Shown piece by piece: positions 7,694 to 15,561 of a stretch of DNA of 32,485 nucleotides. The DNA lies in the NCBI RefSeq assembly GCF_015207735.1, contig NZ_JADEWG010000075.1, forward strand, positions 1 through 32,485, written 5' to 3'. The notes under the pieces are model-generated. The model saw only the letters and a program-made list of their open reading frames with translations, was not told the DNA's origin and did no database searches. The position numbers and the translations under genes were made by a program. The DNA comes from [Phormidium] sp. LEGE 05292. Its GTDB lineage: Bacteria > Cyanobacteriota > Cyanobacteriia > Cyanobacteriales > Aerosakkonemataceae. The first letter of the stretch is position 1; every line of letters starts with the position of its first letter.

Positions 7694-9094
7694 ATGGTTG
7701 TCGAAAACAGGCTAGGTAAACCGAGTCTTTCCTACGTTATTTTAATTTCCGATGTGGCTGCGATCGGGGGTTTCCTTTTTGGATTTGACACAGCAGTGAT
7801 TAACGGTGCAGTTGCATCGCTACAAAGCGCGTTTGCTGCTACCAGTACGCAAACTGGTTTTGCGGTTTCTTCAGCGTTGTTAGGTTCGGCGGTGGGTGCT
7901 TTTTTTGCCGGACAATTTGCCGATCGCTACGGTAGAGTCAAGTCAATGATGATCGCTTCCGTTTTGTTCTTCCTCAGTGCGGTTGGTTCCGGGATAGCTT
8001 TTAACATTTGGGATTTTAGCGTTTGGCGTTTGTTGGGTGGCTTAGCAGTTGGTGCAGCGAGTGTGATTGCACCAGCTTACATCGCGGAAGTTGCACCCGC
8101 CCGTTTGCGGGGAAGATTAGGTTCTCTGCAACAACTAGCTATTGTTGTGGGGATTTTCATCGCTTTACTGTGCGATTATTTTATTGCTGTCGCCGCAGGT
8201 TCAGCTGATGCGCCTTTTTGGTTTGGTGTACCTGCTTGGCGCTGGATGTTTTGGACAGAAATCCCGCCAGCTTTACTTTACGGTATCGGCGCATTTTTGA
8301 TTCCTGAATCGCCTCGTTATTTAGTGGCGCAGGGAAAAGAAGAAGAAGCAGCGACGGTATTGGCAAAAGTCGAAGGTGGCGACGTAGACAGAATAGTTCT
8401 TGATATTCGCCAAACAGTATTGCGGGAACGCAAACCCAGATTATCCGATCTTTTGAGCAGAAGTGGTGGTTTGTTACCGATTGTTTGGGTTGGAATTGGA
8501 CTTTCTGTGTTCCAACAATTTGTAGGGATTAATGTGATCTTTTACTACAGCAGCGTGTTGTGGCGTTCTGTAGGCTTTTCCGAAGCCGATTCACTTTGGA
8601 TTACTGTGATTACCAGCGTGACTAACATTGTTACTACTTTAATTGCGATCGCATTTGTCGATAAATTCGGACGCAAACCCCTACTTTTGTTAGGTTCAGT
8701 AGGAATGTTTCTCACTTTAGGAGTCATGACAGTAATCTTTGCCAATGCGCCGTTAGATGCAGCTGGTAATCCTAATTTAATCGGAACATCAGGTTTAATA
8801 GCTTGCATTGCAGCTAACCTTTATGTATTTTGCTTCGGCTTTTCTTGGGGCCCAGTTGTTTGGGTATTGTTGGGAGAAATGTTTAATAATAAAATTCGCG
8901 GCGCAGCACTTTCTGTGGCAGCAGCGATGCAATGGATCGCTAATTTTGTGATTTCTACATCTTTCCCTGTACTTTTGAAAAATTTCGGTTTAGGTTCTGC
9001 TTATGGTCTTTATACCATTTCCGCAGCAATCTCTTTCTTCTTTGTGTTCCTGCTAGTTAAAGAAACCAAAGGCAAACAGTTGGAGGAGATGTAA
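7694..9094 (+). CDS. Sugar porter family MFS transporter (GlcP/XylE type)
   Basis: A 466-residue, 12-segment inner-membrane transporter for a sugar or polyol, probably by proton symport. Family signatures are all present: GFLFGFDTAVINGA in TM1, the loop motif GQFADRYGRVKS, RLLGGLAVGAAS, YIAEVAPARLRGRLGSLQQ, PESPRYLVAQGK at the central loop, QQFVGINVIFYYSS in TM7, DKFGRKPLLLLGS in the symmetrical loop, and the terminal VKETKGKQLEEM. The frame is open back to a TTG at 7631, but the ATG at 7694 puts TM1 at the usual distance and gives normal family length. Cyanobacterial members include the glucose permease GlcP; substrate specificity cannot be read here. A strong terminator follows. Confidence 0.93.
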   Translation: MVVENRLGKPSLSYVILISDVAAIGGFLFGFDTAVINGAVASLQSAFAATSTQTGFAVSSALLGSAVGAFFAGQFADRYGRVKSMMIASVLFFLSAVGSGIAFNIWDFSVWRLLGGLAVGAASVIAPAYIAEVAPARLRGRLGSLQQLAIVVGIFIALLCDYFIAVAAGSADAPFWFGVPAWRWMFWTEIPPALLYGIGAFLIPESPRYLVAQGKEEEAATVLAKVEGGDVDRIVLDIRQTVLRERKPRLSDLLSRSGGLLPIVWVGIGLSVFQQFVGINVIFYYSSVLWRSVGFSEADSLWITVITSVTNIVTTLIAIAFVDKFGRKPLLLLGSVGMFLTLGVMTVIFANAPLDAAGNPNLIGTSGLIACIAANLYVFCFGFSWGPVVWVLLGEMFNNKIRGAALSVAAAMQWIANFVISTSFPVLLKNFGLGSAYGLYTISAAISFFFVFLLVKETKGKQLEEM

Positions 9095-9146
9095 TTATTC
9101 CTTCCAAAACAGCGTTTTTTCCCGCTAATTTAGCATATTACAGCTT

Positions 9147-9174
9147 AAGAGTGCAAGAAAGCACTCTTTTTTTT
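9147..9174 (+). terminator. Intrinsic terminator after the sugar porter
   Basis: Perfect 8-bp stem AAGAGTGC (9147-9154) with GCACTCTT (9161-9168), a 6-nt loop and a run of T that continues to 9174. It lies 52 bp past the stop codon. Confidence 0.88.
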
Positions 9175-9289
9175 GTAAATAAATGTTAATTAGCAAATTT
9201 AGGTATAAAAATTTCCGGATCGAACTTCCCTCCTGAGATAGAAATACGCAGGCATCTCCAATTATTAACAAATTTCACTACAGAGAAAC

Positions 9290-9316
9290 AGTGGATTAGA
9301 CACAAGTTAATCCACT
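9290..9316. promoter_or_regulatory. Inverted repeat upstream of the haloperoxidase-like gene
   Basis: Perfect 9-bp inverted repeat AGTGGATTA (9290-9298) and TAATCCACT (9308-9316) with a 9-nt spacer, 55 bp before the start codon. There is no T run, so it looks more like an operator or a 5'-UTR hairpin than a terminator. Confidence 0.5.
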
Positions 9317-9362
9317 ATTTCTGAGTTTGTCTTCGTCTATTTTCCATCACAAATTCTCAAAA

Positions 9363-9367
9363 GGAAG
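9363..9367 (+). promoter_or_regulatory. Ribosome-binding site that fixes the start at 9372
   Basis: GGAAG within AAAAGGAAGAAAC lies 4 nt before the ATG at 9372-9374. A longer frame from a TTG at 9327 has no comparable site, so ATG is chosen. Confidence 0.7.
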
Positions 9368-9371
9368 AAAC

Positions 9372-11765
9372 ATGGCTAACCCTAGTATTTTTGGTAGTTT
9401 AGGGCGGAATTTTGCCTACACAAACGATGCGGCTGGATTAGATGCTTTCAAAAAAGAATGGTTGACAGCAGCGAAAAACCAAGGAATTGAGGTATTCAGT
9501 AATGATTTCAACGGGACAAAAACTAATTATTTTGACCCAATTGCTCAAAGCAACCTTACCCTTGATAACAATAGCTGGCAAACTTTTGGGCACACAAATG
9601 GGATGGGTGTCGCCGCTGCTTATGCAGGTTGGTACACTGAAACCAGCAAAATTCGGGCGGAAATTAACTATAACCCTAATACCGGGGAATCGCAAAAGCT
9701 AACTTACAAATGGACACCCAACAAAAGTGTTACCAGTGCATTTATCGATCTGAGTGCATTTACTCCTCTAATTGCGGAAAAATGGGGGAATGAAGTTGGT
9801 TATTTGCGGGCATTTAAAAATGGGCAAGAAGTGGATATTACAGGCTTTCGGATGGTTAATGAAACCACCCAAAGCATCAGCCAAGCTTCTATTAATAATT
9901 CTCAATTGGGTGTCAGGTTTACTGCGGATGATGGAGTTGGCGGAGATTTCAAATTTAGGGTGACGGGTAACTTTGATGAATTGCGATTTGAGGCTAGACC
10001 TTATGATAGTCCAAATGGTACTCAACCCGTTAATCAATTTGGTTTTAGCGATAGTTCCGATTTTCTAGTTCAGCAAATCAAATATGAGGGAACGGAAGAT
10101 AGTTTACAAGTTGGGTTTCAAAGCATCAATTTACCTCAGACGATCGACTTTGGTGCTGATGGAACTGCTAGAGTTACTGTTACCAACCAAGGAATGACCT
10201 TGGTTAATCGACCTGTAACCGTTAACCTGTATATTTCTACGGATGAAACGATCGATCGCGTCACCCCAGAAACCTTAGTTGATGGACAAGAAGACTTAAA
10301 AAATGATGGTTTACTAGCCAAAGTTACGCAAAATGTCAACTTGTTACCTGGTCAATCTACTACTTTTGACATTCCCTACAAAAACCTAACTTCCGTTGTC
10401 TCACCGGGAGGATATCACCTGATTGCAGAAGTCGATCCCTTAGCCCAAAGTAGCACCAATAAAACAGTTAGCCAGTATGTTTCTGCACCGGGAACAGATG
10501 TCGTAATTGATTGGATGTCAACCTTCTTAAATGCTGTGCAGGAAGATCCCGAATCAGGCGATCCTGTAGGTTCAGCACCCCCAGAAGGTACACGCGCCGC
10601 AGCTTTGCTGAGTGCGGCGATTTATGACACGGTGAATGCCTTTGAAAAAACTCACAAACCTTATTTAGTAGATCAAACTGCACCCATAGGTGCATCAAAA
10701 GAAGCTGCGGTAGCTGGGGCTGCACATTATATACTCAGTTTGTTGTACCCCAGCGAAGTAACACAGATCAACGCTCAACTGGAACGCTCTCTGGCTGAGG
10801 CTTCTGGAACTGCATTGGAAAAAACCAGCGGTGCAAATTTTGGTCGTTCCATTGCCCAAGCGGTGATGATTTCTCCCCAAGCAACGGCGCTGAGTGTAGC
10901 CGATCCAGATTTGGGTTATACTTACACTCCTAATGTGGGCGACTATGTTTGGCAGGTTGATTTGCCGAATAAATATGCTCTTGGTGCGGGATATGGAGAA
11001 GATGCAGTTCCGTTTGCTGTTCCTGACAGCGATACCTTTGCGCCCACTTTCGACGGTGTATATAAGAGCGATCTTTACGCCAAAGATATTGAAGAAGTTC
11101 GACTGGCTGGGGGTAAGGCAAATACTGCCACAACAACTATAAATCGTACTGCTGACCAGACTCAATTAGTTTACTTTTGGGCTTACGATCGTCCTGACAC
11201 CTTCAGACCTTACGGACAGTTGATTCAAATTGCCCAAGAAACAGCTGTGCGCGAGGGGAATACCATTGGGGAAAATGCCCGTTTGTTCTTGCAGTTAAGT
11301 GTAGCATTGGCTGATTCAGCGATTACGGCTTGGGATGCCAAGTACACTTACAATCAGCCTAGACCAAATGATGCGATCGCAGGTTGGACCGATCCTGTAA
11401 CTGGTCAGTTTGTCGCACCCTTGACAGAAAGAGATGGTCGTGCTGACACTACCTCTGACCGAAATTGGGAGTCACTTTTACCGACTCCTCCGTTTCCAGA
11501 TTTTATCTCCGGTCACTCAACTTTTGGTGGTGCTTTCGGTACAGTAATGACCAACTTTTTCGGTGATAATTACAAATTTACTGCGGTTTCTCAAGAGTTA
11601 ATTGGTACAACTCGCACTTTTAACAGCTTTAATCAAGCTGGATTTGAAGATGCTATTAGTCGTTTATACGCTGGAGTTCATGTTCGAGAAGCGATCGAGG
11701 ATGCAGTAACAACAGGTCAAGCAGTTGCTAATTATGTTGTTAACAACATTGCTCAACCAGTTTAA
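9372..11765 (+). CDS. Vanadium-dependent haloperoxidase/PAP2-type protein with N-terminal beta domain and CARDB-like domain
   Basis: A 797-residue three-part protein. Residues 1-240 form a beta-rich domain I do not recognise (MANPSIFGSLGRNFAYTNDA at the start). Residues about 250-370 look like a CARDB/Ig-like domain (ARVTVTNQGMTLVNRPVTVN, then VNLLPGQSTTFDIPY, then GGYHLIAEVDP). Residues 375-797 are the helical PAP2/vanadium haloperoxidase domain, whose family oxidises halides with H2O2 or hydrolyses phosphate. The oxyanion-site pattern is KYTYNQPRP (Lys657, Arg664), FISGHS (Ser713, Gly714, His715) and SRLYAGVH (Arg764, His770), spaced as K-X6-R and R-X5-H in known haloperoxidases. There is no classical signal peptide, although the architecture suggests an extracellular protein. 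Ile replaces the usual Pro before SGH. Halide or phosphate activity is not decidable from sequence. Confidence 0.85.
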   Translation: MANPSIFGSLGRNFAYTNDAAGLDAFKKEWLTAAKNQGIEVFSNDFNGTKTNYFDPIAQSNLTLDNNSWQTFGHTNGMGVAAAYAGWYTETSKIRAEINYNPNTGESQKLTYKWTPNKSVTSAFIDLSAFTPLIAEKWGNEVGYLRAFKNGQEVDITGFRMVNETTQSISQASINNSQLGVRFTADDGVGGDFKFRVTGNFDELRFEARPYDSPNGTQPVNQFGFSDSSDFLVQQIKYEGTEDSLQVGFQSINLPQTIDFGADGTARVTVTNQGMTLVNRPVTVNLYISTDETIDRVTPETLVDGQEDLKNDGLLAKVTQNVNLLPGQSTTFDIPYKNLTSVVSPGGYHLIAEVDPLAQSSTNKTVSQYVSAPGTDVVIDWMSTFLNAVQEDPESGDPVGSAPPEGTRAAALLSAAIYDTVNAFEKTHKPYLVDQTAPIGASKEAAVAGAAHYILSLLYPSEVTQINAQLERSLAEASGTALEKTSGANFGRSIAQAVMISPQATALSVADPDLGYTYTPNVGDYVWQVDLPNKYALGAGYGEDAVPFAVPDSDTFAPTFDGVYKSDLYAKDIEEVRLAGGKANTATTTINRTADQTQLVYFWAYDRPDTFRPYGQLIQIAQETAVREGNTIGENARLFLQLSVALADSAITAWDAKYTYNQPRPNDAIAGWTDPVTGQFVAPLTERDGRADTTSDRNWESLLPTPPFPDFISGHSTFGGAFGTVMTNFFGDNYKFTAVSQELIGTTRTFNSFNQAGFEDAISRLYAGVHVREAIEDAVTTGQAVANYVVNNIAQPV

Positions 11766-11780
11766 TTAATTTACTGAAAT

Positions 11781-11807
11781 AGCGATTCCGTATTTGGCGG
11801 AATCGCT
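11781..11807. terminator. Hairpin between convergent transcripts
   Basis: Perfect 10-bp stem AGCGATTCCG (11781-11790) with CGGAATCGCT (11798-11807) and a 7-nt loop. It sits 16 bp after the haloperoxidase stop and directly after the stop of the minus-strand toxin remnant, so it can serve both. The T run is short. Confidence 0.65.
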
Positions 11808-11808
11808 T

Positions 11809-12081
11809 TCATATCCGATCGGAAATAATCAAATCAATCATTTCATTCTTATTCTTGCGATAAATCCGAAAGTCACTATCTAAAGTTATACCAATTCTCT
11901 GTAAAATTGCGCTTAATCATTGCCACTCCCTTTAGATGGGGAGGGGTTTGTGTGGGTTTCCGTGCAGCGCATCTTCATAGAGAATTGGTATTAATACTGA
12001 ACTACCTGGAATTAACTCACTCATCCTTACCAAACAAGCATCAGCTAATGAAATCGGTACATTCTGATAAAGCTTGATTAG
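11809..12081 (-). pseudogene. C-terminal remnant of a VapC-like PIN-domain toxin, interrupted by a small mobile element
   Basis: Read on the minus strand from 12081, one frame gives LIKLYQNVP, then ISLADACLVRMSEL and IPGSSVL. It is then broken by the inverted-repeat element at 11888-11991. On the other side the frame resumes as TLDSDFRIYRKNKNEM, then IDLIISDRI and a stop at 11809-11811. Joining the two parts restores the familiar end of PIN toxins: LADA with its acidic residue, then VLTLDSDF. The N-terminal half, including the first catalytic Asp, is missing. The upstream edge is fused to the antitoxin gene near 12075-12081, where both frames share CTAATCAA. The toxin is therefore inactive. 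This is inferred from motif recall and was not searched. Confidence 0.75.
11888..11991. mobile_element. MITE-like inverted-repeat element inserted in a toxin gene
   Basis: Perfect 13-bp terminal inverted repeats: ATACCAATTCTCT at 11888-11900 and AGAGAATTGGTAT at 11979-11991, enclosing 78 bp with no ORF. An internal hairpin pairs CTCCC with GGGAG around 11926-11944. The flanks are consistent with duplication of a TA dinucleotide, the target used by the IS630/Tc1-mariner group. Removing the element plus one TA rejoins the toxin frame, which supports an insertion event. Confidence 0.8.
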
Positions 12082-12286
12082 TGGAAAGGTCGCCTAATTT
12101 ACTATCAACGCATCCCGCCCATTGCTGGGCTGCTTCATAGGCGGAAATAGATTGTTTTTCAACTACATCCTTTTGCGCTTTATATTGCAGAAATTCTATA
12201 AAATCAATTACTTCTTGCTGTTGATTAGCAGATAATTTTTTAAACTCATGTAACATAAGTTGTTCGTTATTAATGGCTTGAGTCAT
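12041..12286 (-). CDS. VapB-like (DUF2281-type) antitoxin with an altered C-terminus
   Basis: An 81-residue protein starting at ATG 12284-12286. It has the form of cyanobacterial antitoxins that precede PIN toxins: LMLHEFKKLSANQQQEVIDF, then a helical FLQYKAQKD, and SAYEAAQQWAGCVDSKLGDL near the end. After DLSTNQ the sequence becomes ALSECTDFIS and stops. That tail is the toxin gene read in another frame, so a deletion has fused the antitoxin to what remains of the toxin. The original last residues, which often include the toxin-binding segment, are lost. It lies 38 bp downstream of glpK on the same strand and may be transcribed with it. Confidence 0.75.
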   Translation of the reverse strand: MTQAINNEQLMLHEFKKLSANQQQEVIDFIEFLQYKAQKDVVEKQSISAYEAAQQWAGCVDSKLGDLSTNQALSECTDFIS

Positions 12287-12324
12287 ATTTCACTTCTTTT
12301 TAAATCTAAACTCTCAACTTAAAA

Positions 12325-13848
12325 TTATTTTAGCCCAGGTTCACCTACCCAATGTTTTGCCCGTTCCACTGCTTCCAACCATTTTTGAAAGTTATTGGTA
12401 GCTGATTGAGTATTTCCTGGTTCAAATACTCGATCGATCTGACGTTGACTTACCAATTGTGCATCATCTTGCCAAAAACCAGAAGCGATTCCCGCAGCAA
12501 CAGCAACTCCTTTAACAGTAGTATCTCGCATCACAGGTCGTTCTACAGGAATTCCTAACACATCGGCTTGAAATTGCATTATAAAATTATTTTCGCAAGC
12601 ACCTCCATCTACTTTTAATCGTTCTACTTGTAGTAAACCAGAATCATTAATTGCTTGTACTACTTCTTTGACTTGAAATGCGATCGCTTCCAATACCGAT
12701 CGTACTAAATGTTGTCTTTTTACACCACCTGTAATCCCAAAAAAAGCACCCCTAGCATTCATATCCCAATGAGGTGCGCCTAATCCACTTAAAGCAGGAA
12801 CAAAGTAAACTCCACCATTATCAGATACTTGTTGTGCTAATATTTCGGTTTGAGCAGCATTATCAATTAATCCTATTCCATCCCTTAACCACTGAATACA
12901 AGCACCTGTAGTAAACATACTTCCTTCTAAAGCATAACCAACTTTTGTTATATTATTAGAATCGTTTTGAGTCAAAGCAATTGTCGCAATTAGTTGTTGT
13001 TGGGAATGGATGATATTATTACCTGTATGTGCTACTAAGAAACTTCCGGTTCCATAAGTGCATTTGACTAATCCTGGGCGATCGCACCCATGACCAAATA
13101 ATGATGCTTGCTGATCTCCGAGTATAGCTGTAATTGGAATTTCTGCACCTAATAAATCCGGTTTAGTTGTACCAAAATACCCCAAACTTGGTTGAATTTT
13201 TGGTAATAAATGCGCGGGAATATTAAACAAATCAAGTAACTTTGTATCCCACTCACGAGTAGTGAGATTGTACAACATAGTGCGACTAGCATTACTGTCA
13301 TCTGTGGCGTGTACTTTTCCACCTGTCAAGTTCCACAAAATCCAAGAATCAATTGTTCCAGCTAAAACATTATCTAAATTTATCGAAGAAGGTTTCACAA
13401 CTTGTTCTAATAACCAAGTTAACTTGGTAGCAGAAAAATAAGCATCAACGATCAATCCTGTACGGGCAAAAATTTCCTCAGCATAACCTTGTTCTTGCAA
13501 TTTTTGACAGTGAGAAGCAGTGCGACGGTCTTGCCAGACTATAGCATTGTGTAAGGGTTTTCCGGTAGTTTTATCCCATAATAAACAAGTTTCTCGCTGT
13601 ACTGTAAGTCCAATTGCTTGGATATTTGTCGCTTTAATTTTGGCTTGTTGAATGGCTTTTTGCATTACTGTGCAGGTGGCTTGCCAGATTTCTAATGGGT
13701 TATGTTCTAACCATCCTGGCTGTGGGTAATATTGAGTTAATTCTTGATATGCTTGAGAGATTACATTACCACTGTTGTTAAACAAAAATGCACGGTTGCC
13801 TGTTGTTCCTAAGTCTAGTGCTAGGATGTAGCCTGAAGTTGCTGTCAT
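12325..13848 (-). CDS. glpK: Glycerol kinase
   Basis: Phosphorylates glycerol to glycerol-3-phosphate using ATP, feeding glycerolipid synthesis and central carbon. The 507 residues match FGGY-family GlpK throughout. They include the phosphate-binding loop ALDLGTTGNRAFLFN (10-24), the glycerol site LTVQRETCLLWD (Arg85, Glu86), AIVWQDRRTASHC, YFSATKLTWLL, GDQQASLFGHGC with its catalytic Asp, KCTYGTGSFLVAHTG, FVPALSGLGAPHWD and LKVDGGACENNFIMQ. The start is ATG 13846-13848, with AAGGA 8 nt upstream on the minus strand. The S10 peptidase gene ends 49 bp before it on the same strand. No glycerol facilitator or glpD is present in the window. Confidence 0.96.
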   Translation of the reverse strand: MTATSGYILALDLGTTGNRAFLFNNSGNVISQAYQELTQYYPQPGWLEHNPLEIWQATCTVMQKAIQQAKIKATNIQAIGLTVQRETCLLWDKTTGKPLHNAIVWQDRRTASHCQKLQEQGYAEEIFARTGLIVDAYFSATKLTWLLEQVVKPSSINLDNVLAGTIDSWILWNLTGGKVHATDDSNASRTMLYNLTTREWDTKLLDLFNIPAHLLPKIQPSLGYFGTTKPDLLGAEIPITAILGDQQASLFGHGCDRPGLVKCTYGTGSFLVAHTGNNIIHSQQQLIATIALTQNDSNNITKVGYALEGSMFTTGACIQWLRDGIGLIDNAAQTEILAQQVSDNGGVYFVPALSGLGAPHWDMNARGAFFGITGGVKRQHLVRSVLEAIAFQVKEVVQAINDSGLLQVERLKVDGGACENNFIMQFQADVLGIPVERPVMRDTTVKGVAVAAGIASGFWQDDAQLVSQRQIDRVFEPGNTQSATNNFQKWLEAVERAKHWVGEPGLK

Positions 13849-13897
13849 TACCTGTTCCTTGATTTAAGCAAGTAGCTATACTTAGTAATGGTGAGAG

Positions 13898-15397
13898 TTA
13901 GGCGATCGCCTTTTGATACAACTCTTTGATATCATTAAACCATTGCTGACGCGAATCATCCCAAGTGTAAAACATATGTCCGCCTCGATAATGTTTCAGT
14001 GTTAAATTCGGGCGAATTTCGGGATTTAATTTCATCAAATTGGCTAAATGATTGGAAGCAAAATAAGGTGTAACCAAATCAAAAAATCCGTGATTGATAT
14101 AAACTTGCATATAAGGATTAAGCGTCATCCCCACACGCAAATCATCTACTGAACCAACAAAACCTTGTTTGAAATCACCTTTAATATCAAATTTCCAAGC
14201 TTTAAATACCTCGAAATTTAACAGATGATAAGTTAGGTCAGTTTCTACACCTAAAGTATCTCGTAAATGACTGTTGATTGCTCCGGTGAATAATCGATCG
14301 ATCCCATCTAAAGTTGGATCGATTCCTTCGTAGTTTAACCTTTCTGGGAAAGGATCGATCGCTGTAATTGAAGCATCATACAATCCAACAATTCGCTGTT
14401 GCTCTCGTAATAATTCACGGGAAAAAACTTCAATATCAACTCTTCCCCCTAATCTTTCAATTAATGATACTGGCAAACCAATCAAACTAGCCATTCTTTC
14501 ATAAACAGCCTGAAATTCCTCTGCTTTAGCTGTATCACCCATTGCTAATAGAGGAATTAATGTTTGGCGAGAAAACTGTTCGGCAGCAGCTAAATGTGCC
14601 GCTAAATTATTAGTTTCTCCTGCCCATTGAGCACGATGATGATGAATACCAGCAGCAGCAAGAGAAGGAAATACTGTTGCCCAAGAAGTGAGGTTGTAAT
14701 CATTTCCACCCAACAAACTGAATTCTAAAGCTGGAGAAATCAAAATTGCACCAGAAAGCCCAACACCATATTCCTGTTGTAATTTTCGGGCTAACTTTGC
14801 TACTCGAAAGCCACCGTAACTTTCTCCAGCAATGAAAATTGGGGAAAGCCAACGTTTCTTTTGGGACAGAAATCTTTGAATAAATTCTCCTAATGCTTTT
14901 AAGTCTCGTTCCACTTCCCAAAATTCAGTTTCTTGTGGTTTATCGGACTCTTTTGAATTAGCTTTTTCCTCAGATTTATTCTGTCCTTCTTTATCTGATG
15001 ATAAACTGCGACTAAACCCTGTACCAATAGGGTCGATAAACACTAAATCGGTAAAAGAAAGCCAACTTTCTAAATTATCCACTACTTGCACTGGTGGTTT
15101 TGGTAAGCTACCTTTTTCTCCGAAATGAATTCGCTTTGGCCCTAATGCGCCTATATGGAGATAAGCGGAAGCTGCACCTGGGCCACCATTGAAGACGAAG
15201 GTTAGTGGTCTAATGTTTGCCTGTTGATTTTGGGCGATGTAGGCAACATGGAACATGGAAGCAATAGGCTTTTCTTGCTCAAACAAGGTTTGCCATTCGG
15301 CTGAGGCTGTATAGCGAATCTCTTGCTCAGGTAGTGATAGAGTATGTTCGGTAGTGCTTGGTTTGCGGGTTATGGGTTCGTTGGATGTGTCAGACAT
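13898..15397 (-). CDS. Serine carboxypeptidase-like (S10) hydrolase
   Basis: A 499-residue alpha/beta-fold peptidase. The family motifs are the oxyanion loop FVFNGGPGAAS (67-77), DPIGTGFSRS (122-131), the nucleophile in IAGESYGG (Ser193), the acid in NHGFFDLVTP (Asp440) and the catalytic His474 in YRGGHMFYTWDD. Characterised S10 enzymes trim C-terminal residues at acidic pH, usually after secretion. This protein has no signal peptide (it starts MSDTSNEPITRKP), so it may act in the cytosol or use another export route. Residues about 133-158 are a Lys/Glu/Ser-rich low-complexity insertion. The start is ATG at 15395-15397. It heads a minus-strand run with glpK and the antitoxin. The true substrate is unknown. 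Confidence 0.9.
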   Translation of the reverse strand: MSDTSNEPITRKPSTTEHTLSLPEQEIRYTASAEWQTLFEQEKPIASMFHVAYIAQNQQANIRPLTFVFNGGPGAASAYLHIGALGPKRIHFGEKGSLPKPPVQVVDNLESWLSFTDLVFIDPIGTGFSRSLSSDKEGQNKSEEKANSKESDKPQETEFWEVERDLKALGEFIQRFLSQKKRWLSPIFIAGESYGGFRVAKLARKLQQEYGVGLSGAILISPALEFSLLGGNDYNLTSWATVFPSLAAAGIHHHRAQWAGETNNLAAHLAAAEQFSRQTLIPLLAMGDTAKAEEFQAVYERMASLIGLPVSLIERLGGRVDIEVFSRELLREQQRIVGLYDASITAIDPFPERLNYEGIDPTLDGIDRLFTGAINSHLRDTLGVETDLTYHLLNFEVFKAWKFDIKGDFKQGFVGSVDDLRVGMTLNPYMQVYINHGFFDLVTPYFASNHLANLMKLNPEIRPNLTLKHYRGGHMFYTWDDSRQQWFNDIKELYQKAIA

Positions 15398-15445
15398 TTT
15401 GGTAGTTTAATAATTAATATTATTTTAGGCGCATTTGTTGAATAA

Positions 15446-15556
15446 TAGACTTCTTGCCAAAGTCCGAAATCTTTGTTTTTTTTACCACAGATATCCACAA
15501 ATAAACACAGATAAACACAGACGAATTCAGAGATTGTCTATTTTTGCAAGAGGTCT
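15446..15556. repeat. Possible short element with imperfect terminal inverted repeats
   Basis: AGACTTCTTGCCAAA (15446-15460) and TTTTGCAAGAGGTCT (15542-15556) are inverted repeats matching at 13 of 15 positions. Between them is an AT-rich segment with CACAGATA/CACAGACG units. It has no ORF and looks like a relic mobile or interspersed repeat upstream of the S10 gene. Confidence 0.5.
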
Positions 15557-15561
15557 AATAA

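Noticed and set aside
10468-11165. Minus-strand frames inside the haloperoxidase-like gene
   Set aside because: They lack start signals and family patterns, and the plus-strand product is clearly coding across the region.
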